A stretch of DNA of 64,000 bases from Bacillota bacterium (GCA_021324295.1 JAJPJJ010000082.1:77092-141091), one strand, 5' to 3'. Positions 35,438-44,527 are shown, numbered from the stretch's first letter. Notes: generated from the letters alone by a model not told the origin. Made by a program: numbers and translations.

Positions 35438-36442
35438 GTGAGGTCGCTCGACGTCCACTTCCACGTTGTTCCCCCGGCGTTCGCGGACGCCGTGCGCCGG
35501 GGCGTCTTCGTCGCGGCGGTGCACACCGAGCGCTCGGGGGGTGTGGAGCGCATGGTCTACCACGCCCCGCCGGACGTCGTCCTCGAGCCCGGCACGGCAC
35601 TCCGGCCGGATCTGTACGACGAACGGCTCATCCTTGAGGGGGTGACCCGGCGGGGCCTGGACGTAGCCGTGATCGGGCCGTCGCCGGAGGAGTTCTACTA
35701 CTGGGTTGAGCCGGCGCTTGGAGCGCGCATCGCTGCGGCCCAAAACGACGGCATGGCGGAACTGGTCCGGGCGCACCCGGACCGCTTCGTCGGGCTGGCC
35801 ACGCTGCCGATGCAGGACCCTGAGCGGGCCGCTGCAGAGCTCGACCGGGCGGTGACGGAGTTGGGGCTGCGCGGCGCGGAGATCTGCACCCACGTCAACG
35901 GCCGCGACCTCGACCATCCCGGCCTGCGGCCGGTGTACGCGGCGGCGGAGCGGCTCGCCGTCCCGCTGTTTCTGCATCCGCAGAACTGGGGCGACATGCG
36001 GCGGCTTCAGGACTACGCGCTGTGGAACCTCGCCGGGTTTCCGTTGGAGACGGCGCTCGCGGCCTCGCGTCTCATCATGGGTGCCGTCTTCGAGCAGTTC
36101 CCGAGGCTCCGCGTCATCCTCGCGCATGGCGGAGGGTACCTGCCGTACCAGGTCGGCCGGCTCGACCAGGGTTACGCCGCGCGGCGCGCGGCGAAGGGGC
36201 GGCTGCGGCGCCGTCCCAGCGAGTATCTCGCGAACCTGTACTGGGACAGCCTGACGCACAACGCCCTGTCCCTGCGGTTCCTGCTGGACCGCGTAGGCGA
36301 CGGCCACGTCGTGATCGGCAGCGATTATCCGTTCGACATGGGGGACGCGCGGCCGGTGGACACCGTGCGTGCGCTGGGGCTTCCCCAGGACGTCGAAGAG
36401 AAGGTACTGGTCAAGAACCTCGCGGGGTTGCTGGGCCTGTGA
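35438..36442 (+). CDS. ACMSD-type metal-dependent amidohydrolase/decarboxylase, copy 2
   Basis: 334 residues from GTG 35438. It is a clear paralogue of the protein at 30303 with the same metal-site signatures: LDVHFHVVPPAFADAVRRG, LFLHPQNWGDMRRL, ILAHGGGYLPYQVGRLDQGY and GSDYPFDMGD. Long shared stretches (GGVERMVYHAP, LRGAEICTHVNGRDLD compared with LRGFEICTHINGRDLD) show recent duplication. Each copy is paired with its own importer, suggesting related substrates. It follows the hydroxyacid dehydrogenase by four bases. Confidence 0.87.
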   Translation: MRSLDVHFHVVPPAFADAVRRGVFVAAVHTERSGGVERMVYHAPPDVVLEPGTALRPDLYDERLILEGVTRRGLDVAVIGPSPEEFYYWVEPALGARIAAAQNDGMAELVRAHPDRFVGLATLPMQDPERAAAELDRAVTELGLRGAEICTHVNGRDLDHPGLRPVYAAAERLAVPLFLHPQNWGDMRRLQDYALWNLAGFPLETALAASRLIMGAVFEQFPRLRVILAHGGGYLPYQVGRLDQGYAARRAAKGRLRRRPSEYLANLYWDSLTHNALSLRFLLDRVGDGHVVIGSDYPFDMGDARPVDTVRALGLPQDVEEKVLVKNLAGLLGL

Positions 36443-36516
36443 GCGGCCAGACGCGGCGCGCCGCGGCATCGGCGTCATCCGGCAGCCGGACTGCGGGAGA
36501 GTAAGGAGGGATTGGC

Positions 36517-37824
36517 ATGCGGAGATCGCGCCTCGTACTGGTCGCCACGCTGCTGGCGGTCGTCCTGTCCGCCTTGCTGCTCGGCAGCGGGGGACGGGCC
36601 GCGCGTTCGGCTCCGCCGGGCTTCCCGACGGGGAGCATCACGCTCACGATGTTCGGCAGCGACGAAGCGCCGGGGTTCCACGTCGAAGAACGTCTGATTG
36701 CCGAGTGGCAGCAACTGCATCCGAACGTCACCGTGCAGGCGCAGCAGACGCCCCTGGGGCCGGGGTTCCAGAAGCTGTCCACGCAGCTGCCGAGCGGCGG
36801 CGGACCGACCCTGTTCGCCGTCTTCGAGCCGTGGATCGAAGGCTTCGTGCCGTACATGGTGCCCGCGATCCCGGCGGCATTCGGCTTGGCCAGCATGCGG
36901 CAGATCTACGATCTTTACCTGCCGCATTCGCTGGATGCGCAGAGCCGTGGCGGGGCGATCTACTGCCTCCCGAACTCCGCTCCGGCCTGGAGCCTTCTTG
37001 TCAACAAGCCGCTGTTTACCGCGGCGAGTCTCCGGATCCCGGAGGACATCCCGCGTACATGGGCACAGGTCGCCGCCCTGCAGAAGAAACTGACCAAGTA
37101 CGACGCGAACGGCCAGCTGGTCCGCCGCGGTTTCGGTATCCGGTACACCGCCGGCCCCCAGTGGTACGCGATGCTGTTCGTAGCGACGGTCGAGTCGCAG
37201 GGCGCCCGGGTGCTGGACCGGGACGGCACGCCGCTGCTGACCTCTCCCGCGGCTGCCAACGCGATGCGGGTCTTCCAGGAGAACGCCGTTGCCCCGACGA
37301 TCACGAAAGACGTGCAGACGTCGCCCTACCAGGACTTCGCCGATGGGCTCGACGTGATGTCCTACGGAGGGGCGAACGCCGTGAGCTTCGCGATCCGCCT
37401 CAATCCGGATCTGAAGGGCAACGTCTACGTCTCGCAGCTGCCGAGCCTCTCGGGGAAGCCCGGCGGGTCGCCGAAGTACTCGTTCGACTACTGCGTCAAC
37501 AAGAACGCGTCCGCCGCGGAGCAGTTCGCGGCGTGGAGCCTCATCGATTACATCACGAGCCACGGCGTGGTGCGCTTCATGAACACCGGAAGCATCACGC
37601 CGCGCAAGAACGTCTTCGAGGCGCCCGAGGTCAAGAGCACCCCCTTCATCGAGGTATTCAAGAACGAGCTGATCTACGCCCAGCGGTTGCCGCAGACCCG
37701 GCATTGGGGCCAGCTGCAGGCGGCGATTCAGAACGGCGTGCAGAAGGTGGTGTTCAAGAACGTCCCCGTCCCGCAGGCGCTGCAGGAAATGCAGCAAGAG
37801 TACCTGCAGGCGATCGGCAAGTAG
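36517..37824 (+). CDS. Sugar-type ABC transporter substrate-binding protein (family 1), importer B
   Basis: 435 residues with signal peptide LVLVATLLAVVLSALLLGSG. The mature domain begins GSITLTMFGSDEAPGFHVEE then LHPNVTVQAQQ. ATG 36517 follows AAGGAGGGATT. It is a diverged paralogue of the importer A protein: GRxxPxx-type positions and the YQDFA motif (SSPYQDFAVEQ in A, TSPYQDFADGLD in B) are shared. An imperfect GTCCCG/CGGGAC pairing lies in the 76-base gap before the permease. Confidence 0.88.
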   Translation: MRRSRLVLVATLLAVVLSALLLGSGGRAARSAPPGFPTGSITLTMFGSDEAPGFHVEERLIAEWQQLHPNVTVQAQQTPLGPGFQKLSTQLPSGGGPTLFAVFEPWIEGFVPYMVPAIPAAFGLASMRQIYDLYLPHSLDAQSRGGAIYCLPNSAPAWSLLVNKPLFTAASLRIPEDIPRTWAQVAALQKKLTKYDANGQLVRRGFGIRYTAGPQWYAMLFVATVESQGARVLDRDGTPLLTSPAAANAMRVFQENAVAPTITKDVQTSPYQDFADGLDVMSYGGANAVSFAIRLNPDLKGNVYVSQLPSLSGKPGGSPKYSFDYCVNKNASAAEQFAAWSLIDYITSHGVVRFMNTGSITPRKNVFEAPEVKSTPFIEVFKNELIYAQRLPQTRHWGQLQAAIQNGVQKVVFKNVPVPQALQEMQQEYLQAIGK

Positions 37825-37900
37825 GCGTTCGAAGAGAGGAGCGTAATCGTCCCGACTCCGGAAGCCCCGCCAGTCTCGAGCCGGGACCCCGCGACGCCTC

Positions 37901-38842
37901 GTGAGCGGCGAACGCATCGTACGCGTTGCCGTCGCCGGCTGGCCGGCGGAGCCATTCTGGACCCGCGTGCGCCGGCGGTGGCTTGGCCCCACCCAGCCTT
38001 GGTGGGGGGCCGCGTTCACCGCGCCGGTCCTGGTGCTGCTGGTGTGCTTCAAGTTCTGGCCGATGAGCTACGCTGCGTGGCTCAGCCTGACGAACGCCTC
38101 CCTGACGGACCGGGCCCGGCGCTTCATCGGCGTGTCCAACTACGTGCGCCTCTCGCACGACACGACGTTCATCGGCGCGCTGGAGACCACGGCGCGCTAC
38201 GTCGGCGCCACCATCGCGGTGTCGATGGTCCTCGGGCTCGCCCTCGCCGTGCTGATCAACCAGAAGGTCCCCGCACGGGGAGTGTTCCGTACGCTGCTCT
38301 TCCTGCCAGCCGTCGTGCCGCTCATCGTCGTGCCCATCCTATGGCAGTTTCTCTTCCACCCCTACGGCCTGGTCAACAACGCGCTGAAAGCGCTCGGGCT
38401 GCACCCCGTGAACTGGCTGCTCTCGCCCCAGGGCGCGGTGGGAGCTCTCGTGGTGGCGACGGCCTGGCGGCTAACCCCGCTGTGCATGGTCATCTACCTG
38501 GCCGGACTGCAGTCGATCCCGGGCGAATTGTACGAAGCCGCGAAGGTCGATGGCGCGGGCGCCGTGCGGCGGTTCCAGTCAATCACGCTGCCCATGCTCA
38601 AGCCAACGCTCCTCGTCGTGGTCGTGTTCGCCATCACGTTGACCGTCCAAAACTTCGTGCTGGCCCTCGTCATGACGGGCGGAGGTCCCGATAACGCCAG
38701 CACCACGCTGTCGCTGTTCGTCTACCAGACCGGCTTCCTGGGGTTCCAAATGGGCTACGCATCCGCGGCCGCCCTCGTGATGCTGTTGATTATCGTCGCC
38801 TTTACGGTGGTGAGCCTCCGTGCCTTCAGGATCGAGGAGTGA
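37901..38842 (+). CDS. Sugar-type ABC permease 1 (MalF/UgpA-like), importer B
   Basis: 313 residues from GTG 37901. Six membrane helices, beginning WGAAFTAPVLVLLVCFKFWP, and the coupling loop ELYEAAKVDGAGAVRRFQSI. MTGGGPDNASTTLSLFVYQT corresponds to the GGGPDGATRVLSLFIYQTG of importer A, confirming that the two permeases are paralogues. The second permease follows after six bases. No ATPase gene is linked. Confidence 0.88.
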   Translation: MSGERIVRVAVAGWPAEPFWTRVRRRWLGPTQPWWGAAFTAPVLVLLVCFKFWPMSYAAWLSLTNASLTDRARRFIGVSNYVRLSHDTTFIGALETTARYVGATIAVSMVLGLALAVLINQKVPARGVFRTLLFLPAVVPLIVVPILWQFLFHPYGLVNNALKALGLHPVNWLLSPQGAVGALVVATAWRLTPLCMVIYLAGLQSIPGELYEAAKVDGAGAVRRFQSITLPMLKPTLLVVVVFAITLTVQNFVLALVMTGGGPDNASTTLSLFVYQTGFLGFQMGYASAAALVMLLIIVAFTVVSLRAFRIEE

Positions 38843-38848
38843 GGACCG

Positions 38849-39697
38849 ATGAGCTCGGCGACCACCGCCGTCCGCTTGCGAGCGCACGCTGCGACGATCG
38901 CGCTGCTGCTCCTGCTCACCGGGGTGACCGTCGTCTTTCTGGTACCAATCTTCTGGATGGTCTCGACGTCGCTGAAGTCGAACCAGCACGTCTTCGACCT
39001 GCCGATCCAATGGTTCCCGCGTCGGCCGCTCTGGAGCAACTATCCGACCGCGTATGCCACTGTCCACTTCACGCGCTACCTTGTGAACAGCGCGATCGTG
39101 ACGGGAAGCGTCACCATCCTGAACGTGGTGCTCTCGGCCCTCGCCGGTTACGGCCTTGCGAAGTACCGCTTTCTCGGCCGTCACGTTCTGCTGCTGCTCA
39201 TTCTCGCGACCTTGATGCTGCCGCTAGAGGTAGTCATGGTGCCCCTCTACCTCACGGTGCAGCACCTGGGCTGGCTCAACAGCTACCAAGGCATGGTCGT
39301 TCCCGTGTCCGCGAACGCGCTCGGAGTGCTGATGATGCGGCAGTATTTCCTGTCGCTGCCCGATGATCTGATCGCCGCCGCGCACATTGACGGCGCGGGC
39401 CACCTCGGCACCTTCCTTCGCATCGGCGTCCCGCTGGCCTGGCCGGCACTCCTGACGGTCGCGATTCTGATCTTCCAGTCGACTTGGGACGACTTCGTGT
39501 GGCCGTTTCTCGTCATCAGCAGCCCGTCGAAGGCAACCGTTCCGCTCGCCGTGCAGTCGTTTCAGTCTGCCGAGACGTCGAACTTCCCGATGCTGATGGC
39601 CGTGTCGTCGATCGCCTCCGTGCCGCTGACGGTGCTCTTCTTCGTGTTTCAGCGCCAGATCATCAGCGGCGTTGCGACGACAGGGATGCGGCACTGA
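38849..39697 (+). CDS. Sugar-type ABC permease 2 (MalG/UgpE-like), importer B
   Basis: 282 residues. FLVPIFWMVSTSLKSNQHVF and GLAKYRFLGRHVLLL are the MalG-type signatures; the coupling loop reads DLIAAAHIDGAGHLGTFLRI. It matches the importer A protein along its length. The stop overlaps the ATG of the first Dabb protein by one base (TGATG), so these are in one transcription unit. Confidence 0.9.
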   Translation: MSSATTAVRLRAHAATIALLLLLTGVTVVFLVPIFWMVSTSLKSNQHVFDLPIQWFPRRPLWSNYPTAYATVHFTRYLVNSAIVTGSVTILNVVLSALAGYGLAKYRFLGRHVLLLLILATLMLPLEVVMVPLYLTVQHLGWLNSYQGMVVPVSANALGVLMMRQYFLSLPDDLIAAAHIDGAGHLGTFLRIGVPLAWPALLTVAILIFQSTWDDFVWPFLVISSPSKATVPLAVQSFQSAETSNFPMLMAVSSIASVPLTVLFFVFQRQIISGVATTGMRH

Positions 39698-40389
39698 TGC
39701 TGCGGCACACGGCGCTCTTCCTCCATCGGGACACGATTACCGAGGACCAGAAGCTGGCGATGCTACGGGGGCTCGCCTTCCTGCGCATGGAGTGCGCCGG
39801 GGTGCGCGCAGGCGACTACGGCCAGGACCTCCTAGGCGGTTCGAGCCCGCTGCTCGCGGTGCCGCCGTGGCAACGCACCCCGCGCTGGCGCGCGCGCCGG
39901 GAAGGACCCCCGAGCAACTACGACGTCGCGCTCCACCTCGACTTCGACGACGACACCGCCTTGGCGCGGTACCTTGCCGACGAACGGCGCGTCGCCATCG
40001 AGCGCTGCAACGCCGCCGTCAATATCCCGGAGCTGACCGCGCGCATCGAGTGGCGATACGAAGGGGCGCCGTTAATCCGCCGCGGGTTTGTCCGCCATAC
40101 GGCGATGTTCGTCTGGGCCGACGAGGCGGACCCCGCCGCGCGTTCGCGCGCTCTCTCGGCCGCCCGGGGCCTCGCCAGGGCCCCGGGCGTCGTGTCCGTC
40201 GTGGCGGCCGAGGACGTGGGTGGCCCCGCGGCTAACTTCGATTGGGTCCTGGACGTGCAGATGCAAGATGCGGCGGCTGCCCGCGCCCTGGTCGAGGGTC
40301 CCTGGTACGCCGGCGCGATGGGCATCATCGCACCCGCGACCAAGTACGAGTGGACCGCGCGGGTCACGCACGTGATGCGGGGCTACTAG
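39697..40389 (+). CDS. Double Dabb (stress-responsive A/B barrel) protein, copy 1
   Basis: 230 residues made of two ferredoxin-like A/B barrel (Dabb) repeats. Repeat 1 opens MLRHTALFLHRDTITEDQKL and contains SNYDVALHLDFDDDTALARY. Repeat 2 begins near residue 128 (VRHTAMFVWADEADPA) and contains NFDWVLDVQMQDAAAARALV. Dabb domains bind small organic molecules, and some act as cyclases or mono-oxygenases; here no catalytic residue can be named. ATG 39697 overlaps the permease stop. Very similar to the product encoded at 41097-41789. Confidence 0.72.
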   Translation: MLRHTALFLHRDTITEDQKLAMLRGLAFLRMECAGVRAGDYGQDLLGGSSPLLAVPPWQRTPRWRARREGPPSNYDVALHLDFDDDTALARYLADERRVAIERCNAAVNIPELTARIEWRYEGAPLIRRGFVRHTAMFVWADEADPAARSRALSAARGLARAPGVVSVVAAEDVGGPAANFDWVLDVQMQDAAAARALVEGPWYAGAMGIIAPATKYEWTARVTHVMRGY

Positions 40390-40393
40390 TTCG

Positions 40394-41035
40394 ATGACGA
40401 TCTCGCCGGTCCTGCGCCGCGTGGTCCTGTGGCGCTGGAGTGCGCGAGCCACCCCGGAGCAACGGCTCAGGGCTAAGGAGGGGCTCGCCTACATCAGCTA
40501 TGCGAGCCCTGTCGACGCCGTGGATTTCGGGGAAGACCTCGGCCTGTCCGGCGGCACGCACTACGATCTCGTGCTGCTTCGGGATCATCGCGACAAGGCG
40601 TCCTGGGACGAGTACAACCGTGACGCTCACCACTACCGGGTCGGCGGGTTCATCGATACGATCACCCAAGAAGGCAAGACGGTGCGGGCCGACTACGTTT
40701 ACAAGGGCCCGACGTCGGTGCGGGGTCGGGTGCGCCATCTGGCGCTCTACGCGTGGCGCGAGGGGCTTGACGAACGGGAGAAACGGGAGGCGCGCCGGGC
40801 GCTCGCGGGCCTGCGCGTCGCATGCGATGTCATCTTCGCGCTCGAGGTGGCCGACGATCTGGGGTGGGCCACGGTTGGAAGGGCCGATCTCGTGCTGGAG
40901 GTGCACTTCCCTGACGAGAACGGCGCCCGGGCATTCCTCGGGCACCCGGCATACCGCGAGGCCGCCGAGCTGCTCGCCGGGCTCACGCGCCCAGAGCGAA
41001 CGGCCACGATCCAGCATCGAATGAAGATGGGGTGA
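40394..41035 (+). CDS. Double Dabb-like barrel protein, copy 2 (diverged)
   Basis: 213 residues, again two A/B-barrel repeats. Repeat 1 (ISPVLRRVVLWRWSARATPE, HYDLVLLRDHRDKASWDEYN, DAHHYRVGGFIDT) and repeat 2 (RVRHLALYAWREGLDEREKR, ADLVLEVHFPDENGARAFLG, HPAYREAAELLAG). The HPAY/DAHHY positions correspond to the conserved HPxH region of Dabb. It is more diverged than the other two copies. It starts four bases after copy 1 and is the last gene of the importer B operon. Confidence 0.68.
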   Translation: MTISPVLRRVVLWRWSARATPEQRLRAKEGLAYISYASPVDAVDFGEDLGLSGGTHYDLVLLRDHRDKASWDEYNRDAHHYRVGGFIDTITQEGKTVRADYVYKGPTSVRGRVRHLALYAWREGLDEREKREARRALAGLRVACDVIFALEVADDLGWATVGRADLVLEVHFPDENGARAFLGHPAYREAAELLAGLTRPERTATIQHRMKMG

Positions 41036-41096
41036 CCTCAGCATGAGGAGGACCGCCAGCCGGGGTGACAAGGTGGATGCCCGGCAAGGCCTGATG

Positions 41097-41789
41097 CTAC
41101 GGCCCCCGCATGATGTGCGAGACGCGTGCCGTCCACTCGTACTTCGTCGCGGCGGCCACCGCTTCCATGGCCCGCGCATAGTACGGACCCCCGAGCAGCT
41201 GTTCCACTGCGGCGCGATCCGGCAACTGCACGTCCAGGATCCAGTCGTAGTTGCTGACCAGCCGCCCGACGTTGTGGCCCACCGCGACCGCCTCCACACC
41301 CGGCGCCTTGCTGAGGGCCCGAACGGCGTTGAGCGCCCGCTGCTTGGCCTGTTCCGACATGCCGTCGGCCCAGACGAACATCGCCACATGCCTGAGGTGT
41401 CCCCGCCGCGTCGGCATCTCGCCGTCCAAGTACCAGTCCACTCGGGCCGTCAGCTCGTCCCAGGACACCGCTCCGTTGAACGCCGAGGCAGCCCTATGGG
41501 CGGGGTGCGGGCCGTACTGGCGGTACGCGTCCCAGTCATCGAAATCGAGGTGGAGCGCCACGTCGTAGTTGGCCGGAGGACCATCCTTTCCGCACCTCCA
41601 AACGGGCATCGCCTCGAAGGGAGGCGGGTCATCGAATCGCCGGGAGCCGCCGAAGACATCGTCGCCGTAATCGCCCGACCGCACCATCGGGCACTCCATG
41701 CGGACGTAGGCCAAGCCCTTCAGCATCTCCGCCTGCAAGGTCGGTGTGGTCGTATCGCGCAGCCGCCAGATCACAGAGTGACGCAACAT
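41097..41789 (-). CDS. Double Dabb (stress-responsive A/B barrel) protein, copy 3
   Basis: 230 residues, the same length as copy 1. It opens MLRHSVIWRLRDTTTPTLQA, then GLAYVRMECPMVRSGDYGDD (copy 1: GLAFLRMECAGVRAGDYGQD), NYDVALHLDFDDWDAYRQYG with HPAH, and in repeat 2 RHVAMFVWADGMSEQAKQRA and NYDWILDVQLPDRAAVEQLL. It ends ATKYEWTARVSHIMRGP, almost as in copy 1. It is on the opposite strand, facing copies 1 and 2, so the duplication was accompanied by inversion. Start ATG 41789. It has its own promoter region shared with the divergent Gfo/Idh/MocA gene. Confidence 0.75.
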   Translation of the reverse strand: MLRHSVIWRLRDTTTPTLQAEMLKGLAYVRMECPMVRSGDYGDDVFGGSRRFDDPPPFEAMPVWRCGKDGPPANYDVALHLDFDDWDAYRQYGPHPAHRAASAFNGAVSWDELTARVDWYLDGEMPTRRGHLRHVAMFVWADGMSEQAKQRALNAVRALSKAPGVEAVAVGHNVGRLVSNYDWILDVQLPDRAAVEQLLGGPYYARAMEAVAAATKYEWTARVSHIMRGP

Positions 41790-42046
41790 GACACGAATAT
41801 TTCTCGTCGGTGCGCGGCGCGGTCCTGCGTGCGCGCGGCGGCCGGGCCTGAAGGGACACGGCCGCGGCAGCGCAGGCGACCGTCGATCATGTGGCTGCCC
41901 GCTGCGCATGTGATGATTTACGCCGTAGGGGTCGGCTCTGATTTCACGATTGTCCGCGACGGCGTCCGCGGACACAGGCGGGGAGGCGACCGATAGCCGT
42001 CGAAGGGAAGACTGCGGGATACCGCGGGAGGGCCGGGGGGAGTCAG

Positions 42047-43042
42047 ATGCCATTGGGATGGGGAATTATCGGGACCGGCGGCTTTGCCGGCAGCGCCACG
42101 GCGCCCGCGATCAACGCCCTCGGCACGGAAGGGTCGCTGATCGCCGTCGTCAGCCGCGACCGCGGCCGCGCCGAGGCGTTCGCGAAGCAGCACGGGGCGT
42201 GCCGAGCGTACACCCACTACGCGGACCTGCTGCGCGACCGCGAGGTCGACATCGTCTATATCTCCACCCCCAACGCGCTGCACGCCGAGCACGCCATCGC
42301 GGCCGCGCGGGCCGGGAAGCACGTGCTCTGCGAGAAGCCGCTGGCCACGAGCGTGGCGGATGCGCGCCGAGTTGTCGAGGCGTTCGAGGCGGCCGGGCTC
42401 AAACTCGGCACCCACTTTCAAACGCGCCATCACACTGCGTTCGCCGAGACGAAGCACCTGCTCGACCGGGGGACGATCGGCGACGTGATCCTCATCCAAA
42501 TCGAAGTGAGCTCAGGGACGAACCAGCTGCGGAGCTGGCGCGCCGACCCGCAGCTCGCCGGTCTCGGCTCGATCAACAACATCGCCGTCCATCCGTTCGA
42601 TCTGCTGCGGTACCTGCTCGGGTCCGAGGTGCGCGAGGTGGTTGCGATGACCGACGTGGGCCGCAGCACCGAATTGGAGCGCATGGTGCTCGCGCTGCTG
42701 CGATTTCAGAACGGGACGCTGGCGTACGTCAACGCGAACCAGCGGGTCCCGCACTTTCAGCCCGACATCGACATCTACGGCACCGATGGTCGCGTCGTCG
42801 GCATCGACTGCACCCGGCCCTTCCGCGAGGGCGAGCTGCGTGTCCTGACTGCGGCGGGAGAGCAGGTCACAAAGCACTCGAGCAAGGACGCCGTCGTGCG
42901 ATCGGTGGCGGCCTTCAATGACGCCGTCAAGCACGACCGCGAGCCGAATGCCTCGGGGCTCGATGGCCTCCGTAGCGTGCAGCTGACCGACGCCGTGATC
43001 CAGTCGGCCCGGGAGGGGCGGCTCGTCGAGGTGACCTACTGA
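42047..43042 (+). CDS. Gfo/Idh/MocA-family NAD(P)-dependent oxidoreductase
   Basis: 331 residues. The Rossmann motif is GWGIIGTGGFAGSATAPAIN, followed by STPNALHAEHAIAAARAGKH and the family signature VLCEKPLATSVADA, where EKP provides the catalytic Lys. LGSINNIAVHPFDLLRYLLG carries the conserved active-site His. These enzymes oxidise or reduce sugars, inositols or related polyols. ATG 42047 follows GGGGGGAG. It is close to the Dabb genes and the broken M24 gene, so it likely takes part in catabolism of the imported compound. Confidence 0.87.
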   Translation: MPLGWGIIGTGGFAGSATAPAINALGTEGSLIAVVSRDRGRAEAFAKQHGACRAYTHYADLLRDREVDIVYISTPNALHAEHAIAAARAGKHVLCEKPLATSVADARRVVEAFEAAGLKLGTHFQTRHHTAFAETKHLLDRGTIGDVILIQIEVSSGTNQLRSWRADPQLAGLGSINNIAVHPFDLLRYLLGSEVREVVAMTDVGRSTELERMVLALLRFQNGTLAYVNANQRVPHFQPDIDIYGTDGRVVGIDCTRPFREGELRVLTAAGEQVTKHSSKDAVVRSVAAFNDAVKHDREPNASGLDGLRSVQLTDAVIQSAREGRLVEVTY

Positions 43043-43178
43043 TTGACACGGGGGGGCGCGGTGACCGGCACCCATCGTTCGCAGATCGCTTGGTCACGCG
43101 GCCCGGGGGCCACCGGCTACGAGGCGCGCGTCGATATGGGGCGCCTGCGCGCCGGGCGGGTCGCGCGCGCGGCAGGCT

Positions 43179-44311
43179 ATGACCGTCTCGGATCTCGATG
43201 CGGTGCTGGTCCGGAAGGAAGAGAACGTCCGGTACCTCACGAGTTTGCGGCCGCAGATCATCGCCGGCAAGAACGGTGTTCTCAACGGTGCGCTCTGCAC
43301 GCAGGACGGGACTGTGGCGCTGCTCATCTCCGGCGGCGATCGCGACCGTGCCGAGGCCTCGATGCCCTAGATCGCCGACTGGGAGACGATTCCGATCCTG
43401 GAGGAGCCGGGTCTCATCCGGCGCGCCGCGGTCGAGATTATCCCGGGGGCTGTTGCGCCGACGGGGCCTCCGCGGCGCGCGGATGGGGATCGATCTGGCG
43501 AGCAAGCTGCTCATGGACGCGCTGGGCGACACCTGCGCTGATATCCGGTGGGTGGACGGTGACGTGGCGATGCAAGGCGGCCCGGCGCATCAAGACGGCC
43601 GACGAGCTCGCGCTGATCGAGGAGGCGACTGCGATCGCCGAGGCGGTCACGGCCAGCGCCGTCGCCGCCGTGCACGAAGGGGTGTGCGAGTGTGACGTGG
43701 CCGGCGAGGCGCTGCGGGCGCTCTACCGGCTCGGCGGCGAATATGCGCACGTAACGGCGCCGTTTGTGGCCAGTGGCGAGCGGATGTCGCCGCCGACCCG
43801 GCTCGCCACGGACAAACTGATCCGCGCAGGCGACCTCGTGTTCATCGACATCGGCGCAATGTGGAACGGCTACTTCGGGGACGTCGGCCGGACGGTAGTC
43901 TGCAGTGAGCCGTCGCCCGAGCAGCGGCGCATCTACCGGGCGGTATGGGACGGCCTGCAGGCCGGCATTGCGGCGATGCGGCCGGGCGCTACCAACGCCG
44001 AGGTCACCGCCGCGATCCGCGCCCGGGCCGCGTCCCACGGCCTCGGCGGCCGCTTCCTGAGCCTCTTCATCGGCCACGGCATCGGGTGCAGCTCTAACGA
44101 GCCGCCGTACATCGACGAGCTCTTCCCCGGCGCGGCGACCGTGACGCTGGAAGCCGGGATGGTGTTCGCGCTCGAGCCGCTGATCTGGCTGCCCGGGGTG
44201 CCGGGAGGCGGCGGGGTCCGGCTGGAAGATATGGTGGCCGTGACGGAGGCGGGGGGGGCGGCGTATCTCGCGGAGTCCCTACTGCGCGACGCTGCTGGCG
44301 TGATGGTGTAA
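43179..44311 (+). pseudogene. Broken M24-family (Xaa-Pro peptidase/creatinase-like) gene
   Basis: Homology to one M24 protein is spread over three reading frames. Frame 1 begins at ATG 43179 (TVSDLDAVLVRKEENVRYLT, the creatinase N-domain) and meets TAG at 43368-43370; past the stop it still reads IADWETIPILEEPGLIRRAA. Near 43455-43475 homology moves to a second frame (MGIDLASKLLMDALGDTCAD). At about 43570 it moves to a third (KTADELALIEEATAIAEAV), which runs to TAA 44311 through the catalytic domain: VFIDIGAMWNGYFGDVGRT, FIGHGIGCSSNEPPYI, LEAGMVFALEPLIW and VRLEDMVAVTEAG. The metal ligands Asp, Asp, His, Glu, Glu are all still readable. One nonsense and two frameshifts in ~400 bases indicate decay, or errors in the assembly. 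Confidence 0.82.
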
Positions 44312-44527
44312 ACAGCAGGAGCGATCTTTGCGGTCGAGCCGTCGACGCCACCCACACCACCGGTCGGGAGGCACCGCGAACGAAGGGAGGCACGTCGACG
44401 ACCACCATTTGCTGCGGAAGCGCACTTTGTTGCAACCCCGACGCCTGCCAAGCTATGGTCCGGGGAAGTTTGCGGCGCATCATGTTGGAGCGGTACTAAG
44501 CGGCGCCGTGCGGGAGCGTCCTCGCTC

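Noticed and set aside
43044-43049. TTGACA as a -35 box before the M24 remnant
   Set aside because: No -10-like hexamer occurs at a suitable distance; the hexamer overlaps the stop of the upstream gene.
43368-43370. TAG in the M24 gene read as pyrrolysine or another recoded residue
   Set aside because: Two frameshifts follow within ~200 bases, so decay or sequence error explains it better.
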